Positions 20,279 through 29,639 are shown, counted from the first letter of the stretch. The stretch: 64,000 bases of DNA from Caldicellulosiruptor hydrothermalis 108 (GCF_000166355.1 NC_014652.1:1896928-1960927), one strand, 5' to 3'. Notes: a model not told the origin generated them from the sequence alone. Made by a program: numbers and translations.

Positions 20279-21319
20279 TCATACTCTATTTAAAAGCTCA
20301 ACAATCTGGTCAGGGTTTAAAACAAGCTCAATTGCTCCCTTTTCAATGGCCGCTTTTGGCATACCAAAAACCACACAACTTTTTTCATCCTGTGCAATTG
20401 TGAGCGCCCCTTTTTTTCTCATCTCTAAAATCCCGTCGCTCCCATCAGAACCCATTCCTGTCATCACAATTCCAACAGAAGCTCTTCCACAGGCTTCTGC
20501 TATTGAACTGAAAAGAATGTCTGCCGAAGGTTTGTGGCTTTTTATCTTCTCAAGGTCAAGCACCCGTGTAAAGAGCTTTCCATTCATCTCTTCCACTGCT
20601 AAATGATAACCGCCTTTCGCAATGTAGATGCAACCACCCTTTATCTCTTCCTTATCAGAAACTTCTTTTATACATTTTGATGTAATGGTAGCAAGTCTGT
20701 CAGCAAACGGTTTTGTGAAGTTTGGCGGCATGTGCTGAACAACAAGAATAGGAATAGGAAAATCTTTTTTCAATGACTTAAACATCCTTTCTAAAACTGG
20801 TGGACCACCCGTGGATATACCTATACCGATAACCCTTGCCAACCTTACCCTCTCAACAATACTCTCTTCCAGTAAAATTTTTCCTTCAACGGCAGCTGGA
20901 AGTTCATGTACTTTTGATGTGTCTTCCTTTTTACACTCTTCGCACACCGCAGTAAGTTTTTTGATTAGCTCATACTTGAACTCTTCAAGTTCTTCTTCAG
21001 AAGACGGCTTTAGAATATAATCGAAAGCGCCTGCTGACAATGCCTCAAATGTAGTGTAAGCTCCTGGGCGCGTGTACGCACTTATCATCAAAATCTTTGT
21101 ATCTGTTATCTCTTTTATCTTTTTTATAAGCTCAACACCGTTCATATATGGCATTTCATAGTCAATTGTTATCACATCAAACTTGAACTTTCTAACCCTG
21201 TCAAGTGCAATGAGAGGAGTTTGAGCAACTGTAACAACAAATTTGCCTGTACTTTCTAAAATAGATTTTATGAGCTGTCTCATAAATGCCGAATCGTCAA
21301 CAACCAATACCTTGTACAT
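20279..21319 (-). CDS. cheB: Chemotaxis protein-glutamate methylesterase/deamidase CheB
   Basis: The 346-residue protein has a receiver domain (VLVVDDSAFMRQ at 4-15, acceptor Asp in TIDYEMP near 56, Lys in LKPSS near 108). A linker and a methylesterase domain follow, with the catalytic residues Ser in GISTGGP near 167, His in VQHMPPN and Asp in GMGSDG. CheB demethylates and deamidates chemoreceptors when phosphorylated by CheA. No other chemotaxis gene is in the window, so it works in trans. I chose the ATG at 21319, where TTGGTGATG precedes it; an ATG at 21349 would add ten residues. It follows the G1P dehydrogenase gene by about 70 bases on the same strand and ends in a terminator. Confidence 0.95.
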   Translation of the reverse strand: MYKVLVVDDSAFMRQLIKSILESTGKFVVTVAQTPLIALDRVRKFKFDVITIDYEMPYMNGVELIKKIKEITDTKILMISAYTRPGAYTTFEALSAGAFDYILKPSSEEELEEFKYELIKKLTAVCEECKKEDTSKVHELPAAVEGKILLEESIVERVRLARVIGIGISTGGPPVLERMFKSLKKDFPIPILVVQHMPPNFTKPFADRLATITSKCIKEVSDKEEIKGGCIYIAKGGYHLAVEEMNGKLFTRVLDLEKIKSHKPSADILFSSIAEACGRASVGIVMTGMGSDGSDGILEMRKKGALTIAQDEKSCVVFGMPKAAIEKGAIELVLNPDQIVELLNRV

Positions 21320-21392
21320 AAACTCATCACCAATACAATCATTTTTCATTAATATTTATTCCCAAAATTGCTGGTATCAAAACAGAACATAC

Positions 21393-22610
21393 TCAGAAGC
21401 TTCGTACAACTTCATCTGTCAAGCCTAAAAATTCGTACAAATGCAGTATGGTAAACCTTTCTCTGATATTCGGTGCACATAAAAATGATATCTTAAAAAG
21501 ATTCTCATCTATACCAATCTCCCAATAATTCATGGGCATTTCAAGTTTTTTGTAAGCATCAATCAGCTCACCATACACACCAATTGCGTCTCTTATCAAC
21601 TTATCTATAACCTCTTTCTTTTCAACAAGCCTGTTTATCACATTACTCCTAAACTCTTTATCATTTAACTTGCTTACTCTTCCAATATTTTGCTTTATTA
21701 TACTTTCAAAAGTTGGTTGAAATCCTCTCTTTATCATATCTTCCCACGCTTTAATATCTACTTTATATTCTTTCCTTTCAAGAATTCTGGATTTATCAAG
21801 ATTTAAAAAGTGCTCATAAAACCTCAGCACATAAAGGGTTGCAAGCCCAACTTTTATCCCATGATAAGTTTTTATTCTGTGATATTCCCAAAAATGAGAA
21901 AGATGGTGTTCACAGCCTGACGCAGGACGCGAAGAGTTAACTCTTGCCATCATAATACCAGAGGTTATTAGACCTTCCAATAAATTCTTATGAAAGTGGT
22001 TTTCGCCCACTGATTTCAGAGTTTTTAGATATGTATCTTTCACAATTTGTAAAACTTCCAAATTTATCGTCTCATCAAAAATAATGTGCGAAAGTTGCCA
22101 GTCAAGAAGAGCAGTAATCTTACCCATCAAGTCTCCAAATCCTGCCTTCTTTAAAATTTCAGGTGAATTTTCTATCACCTCCATATCCACAAAGATAAAC
22201 TCTGGCGATGATGCCAAGACTGTTGTTTTTAAACCATTTATGGTAAGTGCTGCAACAGAAGAAGCAAACCCGTCCATTGAAGGTGCTGTTGGAAACAAAA
22301 CAAACGGGACTTTGAACTTGTATGCTGTATACCGTGTTATGTCAGAGATTGTTCCACTTCCTACCCCCACAAATATATCTGCTTGTTCTATCTCAAACAA
22401 AACCTTTCCAAGCGCATACTCATCTGCCACAACATCTGGCTCAAAACATACAATCTTATATTTAATATTGGCTTTTTCAGCTGTTTCTTTGACTTTATTA
22501 GCACACACATCAAAGGTGTTTTTATCGCATATAATCAGCAAAGATTTATAACCATTTTTATTTATAAATCTTGAAAAAGACTCATACGGCTCTTCCCATA
22601 TAACTTCCAT
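21393..22610 (-). CDS. sn-glycerol-1-phosphate dehydrogenase (AraM/EgsA family)
   Basis: The 405-residue protein belongs to the Fe/Zn-dependent alcohol dehydrogenase superfamily, G1PDH branch. The nucleotide-binding GVGSGTISDITRY near residue 95, the FPTAPSMDGFASSVAAL segment and the metal-binding ASGCEHHLSHFWE with GIKVGLATL are characteristic. The family makes sn-glycerol-1-phosphate from dihydroxyacetone phosphate. In Bacillus, AraM with PcrB yields archaeal-type heptaprenylglyceryl lipids; the role here is inferred. The ATG at 22610 has AAAGGGG ten bases upstream. A frame extension to 22688 runs into the thrS terminator and is rejected. It lies between that terminator and cheB, with no partner prenyltransferase in view. 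Confidence 0.87.
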   Translation of the reverse strand: MEVIWEEPYESFSRFINKNGYKSLLIICDKNTFDVCANKVKETAEKANIKYKIVCFEPDVVADEYALGKVLFEIEQADIFVGVGSGTISDITRYTAYKFKVPFVLFPTAPSMDGFASSVAALTINGLKTTVLASSPEFIFVDMEVIENSPEILKKAGFGDLMGKITALLDWQLSHIIFDETINLEVLQIVKDTYLKTLKSVGENHFHKNLLEGLITSGIMMARVNSSRPASGCEHHLSHFWEYHRIKTYHGIKVGLATLYVLRFYEHFLNLDKSRILERKEYKVDIKAWEDMIKRGFQPTFESIIKQNIGRVSKLNDKEFRSNVINRLVEKKEVIDKLIRDAIGVYGELIDAYKKLEMPMNYWEIGIDENLFKISFLCAPNIRERFTILHLYEFLGLTDEVVRSF

Positions 22611-22660
22611 ATCAGTTCGCCCCTTTTTGAAATTTATTTTGTATATAACAAAAGAATTTA

Positions 22661-22720
22661 AAAAAGGCTGCCACATTAAAAAGCCCATGTTCTCATTAAT
22701 AATGTTCTGGCAGCCTTTTT
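22661..22720 (-). terminator. Intrinsic terminator of thrS operon
   Basis: AAAAAGGCTGCCA (22661-22673) pairs with TGGCAGCCTTTTT (22708-22720), extended by CATTA/TAATG inside. The T-run on the minus strand is part of the stem base. It follows the thrS stop codon (22726) directly and precedes the G1P dehydrogenase gene. Confidence 0.85.
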
Positions 22721-22725
22721 AATTT

Positions 22726-24645
22726 TTATTCTATAACCTTTTTCTCTACTTTCTCTTTCACCATTGATACAAACTTATCAATGGTAAATGAACCCAAATC
22801 CCCTTTCTTTCTGTCTCTCACTGCTATAGTATTTTCCCTTCGCTCTTTTTCACCCACAATCACCATATATGGTATTTTTTGTAGTTGAGCATCTCTTATT
22901 TTATACCCTACAGTTTCTGATCGGTAATCTTCTTCAACTCTGAATCCATTTTCCTTTAGTGTTTGGGATATTTTAGCTGCATAATCATTGAAATTATCAG
23001 ATACTGGTATTACTCTTATTTGAGTTGGTGCTAACCATACCGGAAATGCACCAGCAAAGTGTTCAGTAAGTATTGCAATAAATCTCTCTATGCTGCCAAA
23101 AACAACTCTGTGTAGCATTACTGGCCTATGTTTTGCACCATCTTCACCTATATAATATAAGTCAAACCTTTCTGGCATTTGAAAATCAAGTTGAATTGTT
23201 GCACACTGCCACGTTCTTTTCAAACTATCTTCCAGATGAAAATCAATTTTGGGTCCATAAAAAGCCCCATCACCTTCATTTATTTTGTAATCTATACCTA
23301 CTTCCTCTAAAGCTTCTTTTAGGGCAGTTTCAGCCATATTCCATTGTTCATCTGTTCCCATCGAAATTTCAGGCCTTGTTGAAAGTTCAACATGATATTT
23401 GAAACCAAATACACTATAAAAATAATCAATAAGATCAATTACACCTTTTATTTCATCTTTTATCTGTGATGGTAACATGAATATATGAGCATCGTCTTGT
23501 GTAAAACATCTAACTCTCATAAGACCATGCAATACACCAGATAGCTCATGTCTGTGAACAAGCCCAAGTTCACACAGTCGCTCAGGAAGTTCCCTATATG
23601 AATGTGATTTTCTTTTATAAACCAATATGCTACCCGGACAGTTCATAGGTTTTATTGCAAATTCCTGATCATCTATTTTGGTAAAATACATATTTTCTTT
23701 ATAATGATCCCAATGTCCTGACTGAACCCAAAGGTCTTTTGTTAACATTATGGGAGTTTTTATTTCCTGATAACCTCTTTTTTTATGTTCTTCTCTCCAA
23801 AAATCCTCTAATATGTTTCTTATAATCATCCCTTTTGGCAAAAAGAAAGGAAATCCTGGCCCTTCCTCAAAAATATCAAATAAATCAAGCTCTCTTCCAA
23901 GCTTTCTATGGTCTCTTCTCTTTGCTTCTTCAAGCATTGTAAGGTATTCATCAAGTTGGGATTTTTTTTCGTATGATATTCCATAAACTCTTTGAAGCAT
24001 TTTATTTTTAGAATTTCCTCGCCAATACGCACCTGCTACAGAAAGTAGTTTGAATGCTTTTACTCTCCCTGTTGAAGGAAGATGCGGACCTGTGCAAAGG
24101 TCAACAAATTCACCTTGCCTGTAAAAAGATATAGTTTCACCCTCTGGAATGTCATTTATAAGTTCAACTTTATAATTTTCTCCCTTTTCCTGCATAAGCT
24201 TGACTGCTTCTTCTCTTGAGAGTTCAAATCTCTCAATCTTTAAGTCTTCTTTTATTATTTTTTGCATCTCTTCTTCAATCTTTTCTAAAAGCTCCATTGT
24301 AATTGACTCTTCAACATCAAAGTCGTAATAAAAACCATTGTCAATTGCAGGTCCTATGCCAAGCTTTACTTTGTCCCCAAAAAGCCTTTTGACAGCCTGA
24401 GCTAAAATGTGCGAGGTTGTATGCCAGTAAACCTTTTTACCCTCATCATTTGAAAATGTCACAACCTCAAAGCTGCAATCTTTTTCAAGAGATGTCCACA
24501 AATCCTTCAAAACACCGTCAATCTTGCACGCAACTGCCTCTTTGTAAAGTCTCATAGAGATTGTCTTTATAAACTCCATAGCAGATATTCCTTTTTCTGC
24601 TTCCACTATTTTCCCATCTGGAAGTGTTACAGCTATTTTGTCCAT
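22726..24645 (-). CDS. thrS: Threonyl-tRNA synthetase
   Basis: The 639-residue class II synthetase charges tRNA-Thr. It has an N-terminal TGS domain (1-62), an editing domain with HTTSHILAQA near residues 75-84, and a catalytic core. Core landmarks are the zinc Cys in MNCPGS near 335, RYRELPERLCELG-type motif 2, the VRCFTQDDAHIF helix, FYGPKIDFH and a motif 3 GSIERFIAILTEH. The C-terminal anticodon-binding domain runs from about 535 (PVWLAPTQIRVIPVS). The upstream gap is only 38 bases, so there is no room for the T-box leader usual for thrS in Firmicutes; the gene sits last in an operon with HD-GYP, AlbA_2 and TPR-HTH genes. AGGAGG lies 14 bases before the ATG. Confidence 0.98.
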   Translation of the reverse strand: MDKIAVTLPDGKIVEAEKGISAMEFIKTISMRLYKEAVACKIDGVLKDLWTSLEKDCSFEVVTFSNDEGKKVYWHTTSHILAQAVKRLFGDKVKLGIGPAIDNGFYYDFDVEESITMELLEKIEEEMQKIIKEDLKIERFELSREEAVKLMQEKGENYKVELINDIPEGETISFYRQGEFVDLCTGPHLPSTGRVKAFKLLSVAGAYWRGNSKNKMLQRVYGISYEKKSQLDEYLTMLEEAKRRDHRKLGRELDLFDIFEEGPGFPFFLPKGMIIRNILEDFWREEHKKRGYQEIKTPIMLTKDLWVQSGHWDHYKENMYFTKIDDQEFAIKPMNCPGSILVYKRKSHSYRELPERLCELGLVHRHELSGVLHGLMRVRCFTQDDAHIFMLPSQIKDEIKGVIDLIDYFYSVFGFKYHVELSTRPEISMGTDEQWNMAETALKEALEEVGIDYKINEGDGAFYGPKIDFHLEDSLKRTWQCATIQLDFQMPERFDLYYIGEDGAKHRPVMLHRVVFGSIERFIAILTEHFAGAFPVWLAPTQIRVIPVSDNFNDYAAKISQTLKENGFRVEEDYRSETVGYKIRDAQLQKIPYMVIVGEKERRENTIAVRDRKKGDLGSFTIDKFVSMVKEKVEKKVIE

Positions 24646-24683
24646 TGTGCTACTAATTCCTCCTTTTGTGAAAAGATAGTATT

Positions 24684-26069
24684 TTAAACTTCCTTGTTTA
24701 GCAAAAGCTCTTTGAAATCACCAAACCACTTAGAGAAAACTGCCTGCGAGATTCCAAAAGTCTTGGCTACATCTTTTTGTTTTATTTTCTCTCTTTTCAT
24801 GTACTTTTTGAACACATACCAAACAATTGCAGCAATTGCATGAAGATTTAACCTGGGCTTTTCAAGTGGAAGATTTTTTAGAAGGTCAAAAATAGCCTCT
24901 TGGTCTTTCTGATTCAATTCAACATGCTGGTAAAGAATTTCCATAACTTTTTGTCCATTTTCCTCGACAGTTTGAGAAAAATAATTGTCAATATGACTTT
25001 GGAGCTGTCTTCTAAACTCCTTTTCGTCCATGCCTTCCAAAAACTTAAAACCTGTTTCGAAATAATCTATAGTGTCTTTTTCAAATGTCTTTATTACATT
25101 ATCGACTTTCTTCAAAAAATAGTCAATCCTTATCTCAGGCACTTCAAAATTCTTTTTTAAGAACTCCCAAATTTTCTTTGCTTTCATGTACTTTCGTGTA
25201 TTGTAAAGACTTATTGCTTCAATATGTTTAAAATACGGCTCTCTTGTAATCTCAAAAAGTTCATTTGCACGCTGGGCAATTTCGCTGTGCTGATTTAACT
25301 TGATAAGAGTGTCTAAAATCTTTATTTTATCTTTACTATCGTATGTTTTTATGTCCAATACCACTTTTAAATGCCTTTTCATCTCTCTTTCTTTTCCTAT
25401 GCTACTATAGAAAAATGCCAAGTTACAGTTTGCATATACATTGTACTTGTCAATTTGAAGTACTTTTTTTGCCTCTTCAATTGCTCTTTGAATATCACCC
25501 ATATAAAAATAAGCAAGTGAAAGGTTGTTCCTTGCAGCAAGGACACTATCATCTTTTGCCAATATCATCTTGAAATATTTCATTGCATCTTCATATCTTC
25601 CACTTTCAAGAAGAAAATTTCCTCTTTCTAACAACTTCGAATATTTTTCAATTTCTTTTTGTTCTTTTTCGAACTCTTCCTGACTTTCAATAAAGTCAAT
25701 AAGGTCCTCTGCCGCCTCTTTAAACTCAATATTGTTGCTAAGCTTCACATACCTCTTTAAAAAATTCTTTGCCTCCTTGAACTTGCCCATCTCAAAAAAA
25801 TTACATCCAAGTCCAAACAACGAGTCATAAAACTCTGGACTATCTTTTGTAAGCTCGCTCAAGAGTTTATTTGAAGTTTCAAAATCCCCAACCTGTGCTA
25901 AAAGCCCAGCCAAGTTAAACTTTATCTCAACATTTTTATTATCAAGTTCAAGAGCTTTCATAAGCCTTTTTATGGCAAGCTCTACTTCTCCCTTTTCGTA
26001 ATGTTTAATCCCAATTTTAAAATACATTGAGGATGTAGGATTGAGACTAATTACCTTTCCCTTGACCAT
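24684..26069 (-). CDS. TPR-repeat protein with C-terminal HTH
   Basis: The 461-residue soluble protein has at least five tetratricopeptide-like repeats in the first 250 residues (for example KHYEKGEVELAIKRLMKALELD and ESGRYEDAMKYFKMIL). A helical middle follows. The last 45 residues resemble a helix-turn-helix (KQKDVAKTFGISQAVFSKWF), with the 'sees a site, recognition helix' pattern of homeodomain-like or Xre-type folds. I do not recognise a named family. The layout suggests a protein-interacting DNA-binding regulator. GAGGAG precedes the ATG. It lies 19 bases behind the AlbA_2 gene and 38 bases before thrS, so all three are probably co-transcribed with the HD-GYP gene. Confidence 0.75.
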   Translation of the reverse strand: MVKGKVISLNPTSSMYFKIGIKHYEKGEVELAIKRLMKALELDNKNVEIKFNLAGLLAQVGDFETSNKLLSELTKDSPEFYDSLFGLGCNFFEMGKFKEAKNFLKRYVKLSNNIEFKEAAEDLIDFIESQEEFEKEQKEIEKYSKLLERGNFLLESGRYEDAMKYFKMILAKDDSVLAARNNLSLAYFYMGDIQRAIEEAKKVLQIDKYNVYANCNLAFFYSSIGKEREMKRHLKVVLDIKTYDSKDKIKILDTLIKLNQHSEIAQRANELFEITREPYFKHIEAISLYNTRKYMKAKKIWEFLKKNFEVPEIRIDYFLKKVDNVIKTFEKDTIDYFETGFKFLEGMDEKEFRRQLQSHIDNYFSQTVEENGQKVMEILYQHVELNQKDQEAIFDLLKNLPLEKPRLNLHAIAAIVWYVFKKYMKREKIKQKDVAKTFGISQAVFSKWFGDFKELLLNKEV

Positions 26070-26088
26070 TTTTCATTACTCCTCTTTT

Positions 26089-27213
26089 TTACAGTTTATC
26101 AATAGGTGGCAATATGATTTTAAATGTATTTTGGGAATTTATATTTATAATCTTAACGTTTGGATATGTTTTTCTTATCCTTGATATTCCCTTGCCGGCT
26201 TTCAAAAAGAGATTGTTGTCGTCTAAAATTATCATTTTTTGATAAATCCACGGATTTCGACGCCTTGGTATAATTTCTCTCCCCATACTAAATATCATGT
26301 TGCTCTCAAGAAGACATCCAGGATTTGCAACTTCTATGCTTCTTTCGGAAATCTTGACTGCCGTGCATCTTGTCAGGTCATAATAATCCCTGTGAACAAG
26401 TGCATTTCCAATTGCTTCGAACAAAGCCCATAGGTCCGTCTGAGGATACTTCTGAGTAAAAAAATTTATAGTCTTTTTGATTATACTATATATGTTACCA
26501 CAAATAATCTGAATTTGGTCAAAAAATTCAATTGTCAAATACGCTGACGGCAAAAATCTCTCCGGATATTTTCCAAACACAAGAATACCTGCTAAGGTAG
26601 GATAAAGATTATTATTTTCTCTATCTCTTTGAACAATCCCAAAACTTTCAAGCAAAATTAAGTTACCCCACTCTGATGAAATGCCACTTCTTCTAAAAAA
26701 TATAGAGATTAGCTCAGGTTCAAGATCATTTAAATTTGCATTTCTTACAATAGACATCTCAAAATTGATGCTGCCGCTTTCTTCAAACATAGATGCTATC
26801 TCTTCTCTTCTTGCAACGTCTGTTGTTGACCCCCGTCTTATATAAAACACGCCGTTTTGGACCATCTGATGAGGTCTTAGACTGCTTTTGTATATTGTAA
26901 GCACGCCAAGTTTTTTACCATCGTACTCTACAATCTCAAATTTAATTGATACAGGTGGGTCACACCTGCTTGAGATTATCTGCTGAATTTTTTCTTCAGA
27001 GATGTTCTCGTCTTTGATTCCAACAATTCTTTTTGTCTTATCTTCAACCCCAAAGATGATATAGCCCCTTCCACCTCTTGAATTTGCAATGGCAATGACG
27101 TCTTTTACAAGCTCTTTCTTTTCACCATCTGTCTCAAGTGAAAGAGACTGTTTAAAATCAAGTTTCGGTCCCTCATCAGACTCAAGTAACATTTTAAGCT
27201 TGTACTTATCCAT
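26089..27213 (-). CDS. AlbA_2 (Schlafen-like) domain protein with C-terminal ATPase-like domain
   Basis: The 374-residue protein has an AlbA_2/divergent AAA-4 N-terminal domain. Landmarks are EGPKLDFKQSL near residues 14-24, ELVKDVIAIANSRGGRGYIIFGVED near 34-58 and RCDPPVSIKFEIVEYDGKKLGVLTI. The second half (EAIGNALVHRDYYDLTRCTAVKISE, VANPGCLLESN) is the usual C-terminal domain of this family, with the VHRDY pattern. Such proteins are often annotated as transcriptional regulators, and some resemble Schlafen or phage-defence components. The role here is unknown. Its ATG overlaps the HD-GYP stop by eight bases (ATGGATAA), implying translational coupling. Confidence 0.85.
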   Translation of the reverse strand: MDKYKLKMLLESDEGPKLDFKQSLSLETDGEKKELVKDVIAIANSRGGRGYIIFGVEDKTKRIVGIKDENISEEKIQQIISSRCDPPVSIKFEIVEYDGKKLGVLTIYKSSLRPHQMVQNGVFYIRRGSTTDVARREEIASMFEESGSINFEMSIVRNANLNDLEPELISIFFRRSGISSEWGNLILLESFGIVQRDRENNNLYPTLAGILVFGKYPERFLPSAYLTIEFFDQIQIICGNIYSIIKKTINFFTQKYPQTDLWALFEAIGNALVHRDYYDLTRCTAVKISERSIEVANPGCLLESNMIFSMGREIIPRRRNPWIYQKMIILDDNNLFLKAGKGISRIRKTYPNVKIININSQNTFKIILPPIDKL

Positions 27214-28861
27214 CTATCTTCATCTCTACCGAATTTGAGATTTTTTCCTCTTTAAGCACATTCAAAAAAGCCTCAAAAACTTCCGGGTCAAACTTCTTGC
27301 CAACCTCTTCTTTCATAATCTCTAAAGCCTTTTCCTCTGAAAAAGCCTTGCGGTAAGGTCTGTCTGTGGTAAGAGCATCAAATACATCTGCAACAGAGAT
27401 TATCTTTGACTCAAGAGGAATTTTGTCTCCTTTTATCCCCAGTGGATAGCCACTTCCATCTATATTCTCGTGATGATACAGAACAACCTCTTTTATGTTA
27501 TCAAAATATTCAATGTTTGAAAGAATGTTATAACCATCCAATGAATGTCTTTTGACTATGGAATATTCTTCTTGCGTGAGCTTGTCAGGTTTGTTTAAGA
27601 TACTTTCCGGAATTACAATCTTGCCAATATCGTGAAGATATGCGGCAATTTCTAAGTCAAACAGGTCTATCTTATATCCCTTTGAAAACAGTTTTTCTCC
27701 TATTTTCTTGCTGTATTTCATAACCCTTTCTGCGTGTCCTTTAGTGTAAGGGTCTTTCATTTCAATAATAGAAATTAAAAGCTTTATCGCTCCTTCAAAG
27801 TTTCTCTTCTCTTTCTCAAATAGTTCTTTCAAGAGCTTATCCTGCTGCTTTAATATCGAAATCTTGCTTTTTATTTCGTTTGAAAAATATTCCAAAATTA
27901 ACTCTACATTTTTAAACCTTCCTTCTTTTTTTACGTTTGGTTTTGGAGTGGTTACATCACCGTTTATGCCAGAAAATAGCGAAATAGCATAATCTTCAAG
28001 CTGAATAACCCTTCTTGTAAGATATACTCCGCCTAAAAATGCAATAAGTAAAGTCAAAGCCATGAGAAACGAAAATGTAATAATAAGCAGTTTTTCAAAG
28101 TGTCTTTTTATATTCACAAGTGTTTTTTCGTTATAGTCAATTACAAGTGTTCCTATCCTATAGCCTTCAATATCAAATAGCTCAACATGATTTTTAAGAA
28201 AGTTTTCTTCGGTAGTTGTATTTGTTTTATCCACGAAATATATCCTATCCACAATATAAGGCTGTATCAAAGACACAAACTCATCAATATCCCTTGCCAG
28301 AAAAAGGGCTCCAGCAACAGGTTTTGCTAAATCTTTGTCATCCAAGACAGGAGAACATACAAATGCAAACACTTTACCGTTTATTTTAAGAAAGCCTCTT
28401 TCAACAGGTATTAAATTTATATCATCAGAAGGGTAGACTGTACTTATTACTTTTTTGAATATCTTGAATATTTTTGTATTGTCAGAGCTTTTAATATCCC
28501 CAAATGGAGAATGATACGAAATAATCTTCCCCTCTTTCGAAAAACCAATTATTAAAGAAAAATTGTAAGGTTTTTGATAGAGCCAGCTTGTCCAGTAAAA
28601 GTTGATTGTCTCTTCATCCTTTGTCACAACAGCTCTGTAGAGTTCATTCCAAATAGCATAATCTTTCGCTATAGTAGTCATATCATCAAAAATCTTTTGA
28701 GTTATCCTCTCTAATGTTTGTTGTTGTTTGTTCACAAAGTAATCATAGGTAATTTTCTCATACTGAGGAATTATGTTGTTCATTACATATATAGCTACAA
28801 TGGTTGATGGTAAGAATGCTACTATCAGTGTAAGAACAAGTATTTTAAATCTCAGCTCCAC
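27206..28861 (-). CDS. HD-GYP phosphodiesterase with CHASE4-like extracellular sensor
   Basis: The 551-residue protein has two membrane segments (about 4-26 and 258-280) flanking an extracytoplasmic CHASE4/dCache-type sensor (VMNNIIPQYEKIT through NTTTEENFLKN). A linker leads to an HD-GYP domain from about residue 370. All HD-GYP residues are visible: KGHAERV, AAYLHDIGKI, LTQEEYSIVKRHSLDGYN, HHENIDGSGYP and DVFDALTTDRPYR. HD-GYP enzymes hydrolyse cyclic di-GMP or relatives, so this should link an external signal to second-messenger turnover. It starts with GTG at 28861. A promoter lies at 28927-28956. It is the first gene of the four-gene operon ending in thrS. Confidence 0.92.
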   Translation of the reverse strand: MELRFKILVLTLIVAFLPSTIVAIYVMNNIIPQYEKITYDYFVNKQQQTLERITQKIFDDMTTIAKDYAIWNELYRAVVTKDEETINFYWTSWLYQKPYNFSLIIGFSKEGKIISYHSPFGDIKSSDNTKIFKIFKKVISTVYPSDDINLIPVERGFLKINGKVFAFVCSPVLDDKDLAKPVAGALFLARDIDEFVSLIQPYIVDRIYFVDKTNTTTEENFLKNHVELFDIEGYRIGTLVIDYNEKTLVNIKRHFEKLLIITFSFLMALTLLIAFLGGVYLTRRVIQLEDYAISLFSGINGDVTTPKPNVKKEGRFKNVELILEYFSNEIKSKISILKQQDKLLKELFEKEKRNFEGAIKLLISIIEMKDPYTKGHAERVMKYSKKIGEKLFSKGYKIDLFDLEIAAYLHDIGKIVIPESILNKPDKLTQEEYSIVKRHSLDGYNILSNIEYFDNIKEVVLYHHENIDGSGYPLGIKGDKIPLESKIISVADVFDALTTDRPYRKAFSEEKALEIMKEEVGKKFDPEVFEAFLNVLKEEKISNSVEMKIDG

Positions 28862-28926
28862 CTTGCCCCATCCTCTATTTTTACTTTGTTTTGCCCATTC
28901 TAATTTGTCGATTTTTGTCTAAATTT

Positions 28927-28956
28927 AGTATAGCATAAATTAGCTTGAAATGTCAT
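28927..28956 (-). promoter_or_regulatory. Promoter of the HD-GYP / AlbA_2 / TPR-HTH / thrS operon
   Basis: ATGACA (28951-28956), an 18-bp spacer and TGC-TATACT (28927-28932) read on the minus strand, giving a near-consensus sigma-A site with extended -10. The leader before the HD-GYP GTG is about 60 bases. Confidence 0.55.
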
Positions 28957-28974
28957 TTGTGAAATATTTCTAAA

Positions 28975-29550
28975 CTACATTATTTCTTCTCTCTTAAAAT
29001 ATATAAAATCTTTTCCCACAAGGTCAAATGGCAGCTTATATCCTATTATCTCACCTTTTTTTAAAACTTCCCCTTTTTGAACGTTTAAAACATCAACATT
29101 TTCAAGCCTATAAAGTATCCTGCTACCTTGCTGTATGATAATATCAAAAGTTTCACCTTTTTTAATAATTTCTACTACCTTTCCATCACAGGGACTGAGA
29201 ATATTAGTTTTCTTTTTAACTATAATAAAAGTTCCTCCATCGTCAGAGGATTGAATTTGACCATCTACAGGATATATGTAGGATGTAGAAGATAAACTTT
29301 TTGTCAAGCTGTCCTTGCTTGCCGGTTTTGAAAAAGATAAAGGCTGTAAAAAATCTTCTACCCATTTTACTAAGTCCGAATAAACTTTTTCATCACGCTG
29401 AAAATAAAGCTTAGCTTTTTCAAATGAAAAATTTTTAATGTGAATATATTTGAACTTTAATGCAAGGATAAAAAGAAGAATCAAGGCTACTGTTATTGCT
29501 TTTATTATCGGTGCTTTTGAACTCTTTTCTGCTATTCTCTTCTTTCTCAT
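28975..29550 (-). CDS. Membrane-anchored M23-like protein, SpoIVFA-like, catalytic residues absent
   Basis: The 191-residue protein has a basic N-terminus, one membrane helix (about 14-33) and an outer domain. The last 100 residues have the LytM/M23 fold rhythm: YPVDGQIQSSDDGGTFIIVKKK, ILSPCDGKVVEIIKKGETFDIIIQQG, then VQKGEVLKKGEIIGY. The HxxxD and HxH zinc ligands of active M23 peptidases are missing. That is the hallmark of SpoIVFA, which holds the SpoIVFB protease in the forespore membrane in Bacillus. The assignment is inference. The ATG at 29550 lies eight bases after GAGAGGT; an earlier ATG at 29556 is too close. It lies behind the gerW terminator. Confidence 0.7.
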   Translation of the reverse strand: MRKKRIAEKSSKAPIIKAITVALILLFILALKFKYIHIKNFSFEKAKLYFQRDEKVYSDLVKWVEDFLQPLSFSKPASKDSLTKSLSSTSYIYPVDGQIQSSDDGGTFIIVKKKTNILSPCDGKVVEIIKKGETFDIIIQQGSRILYRLENVDVLNVQKGEVLKKGEIIGYKLPFDLVGKDFIYFKREEIM

Positions 29551-29604
29551 TTTCATTACCTCTCTAAATCATTTTCAATTTAATTTCTATTCTTTCATAT
29601 AAAA

Positions 29605-29639
29605 AAAGATGATAGCAAGGCTACCTTGCTATCATCTTC
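29605..29639 (-). terminator. Intrinsic terminator of gerW, containing its stop codon
   Basis: GATGATAGCAAGG (29608-29620) pairs perfectly with CCTTGCTATCATC (29624-29636) around a three-base loop, followed by a run of seven T on the minus strand. The gerW stop codon at 29632 lies inside the stem. Confidence 0.88.

Noticed and set aside
24646..24683. T-box leader before thrS
   Set aside because: The gap to the upstream gene is only 38 bases, with no specifier or antiterminator. The same holds for trpS (37 bases).
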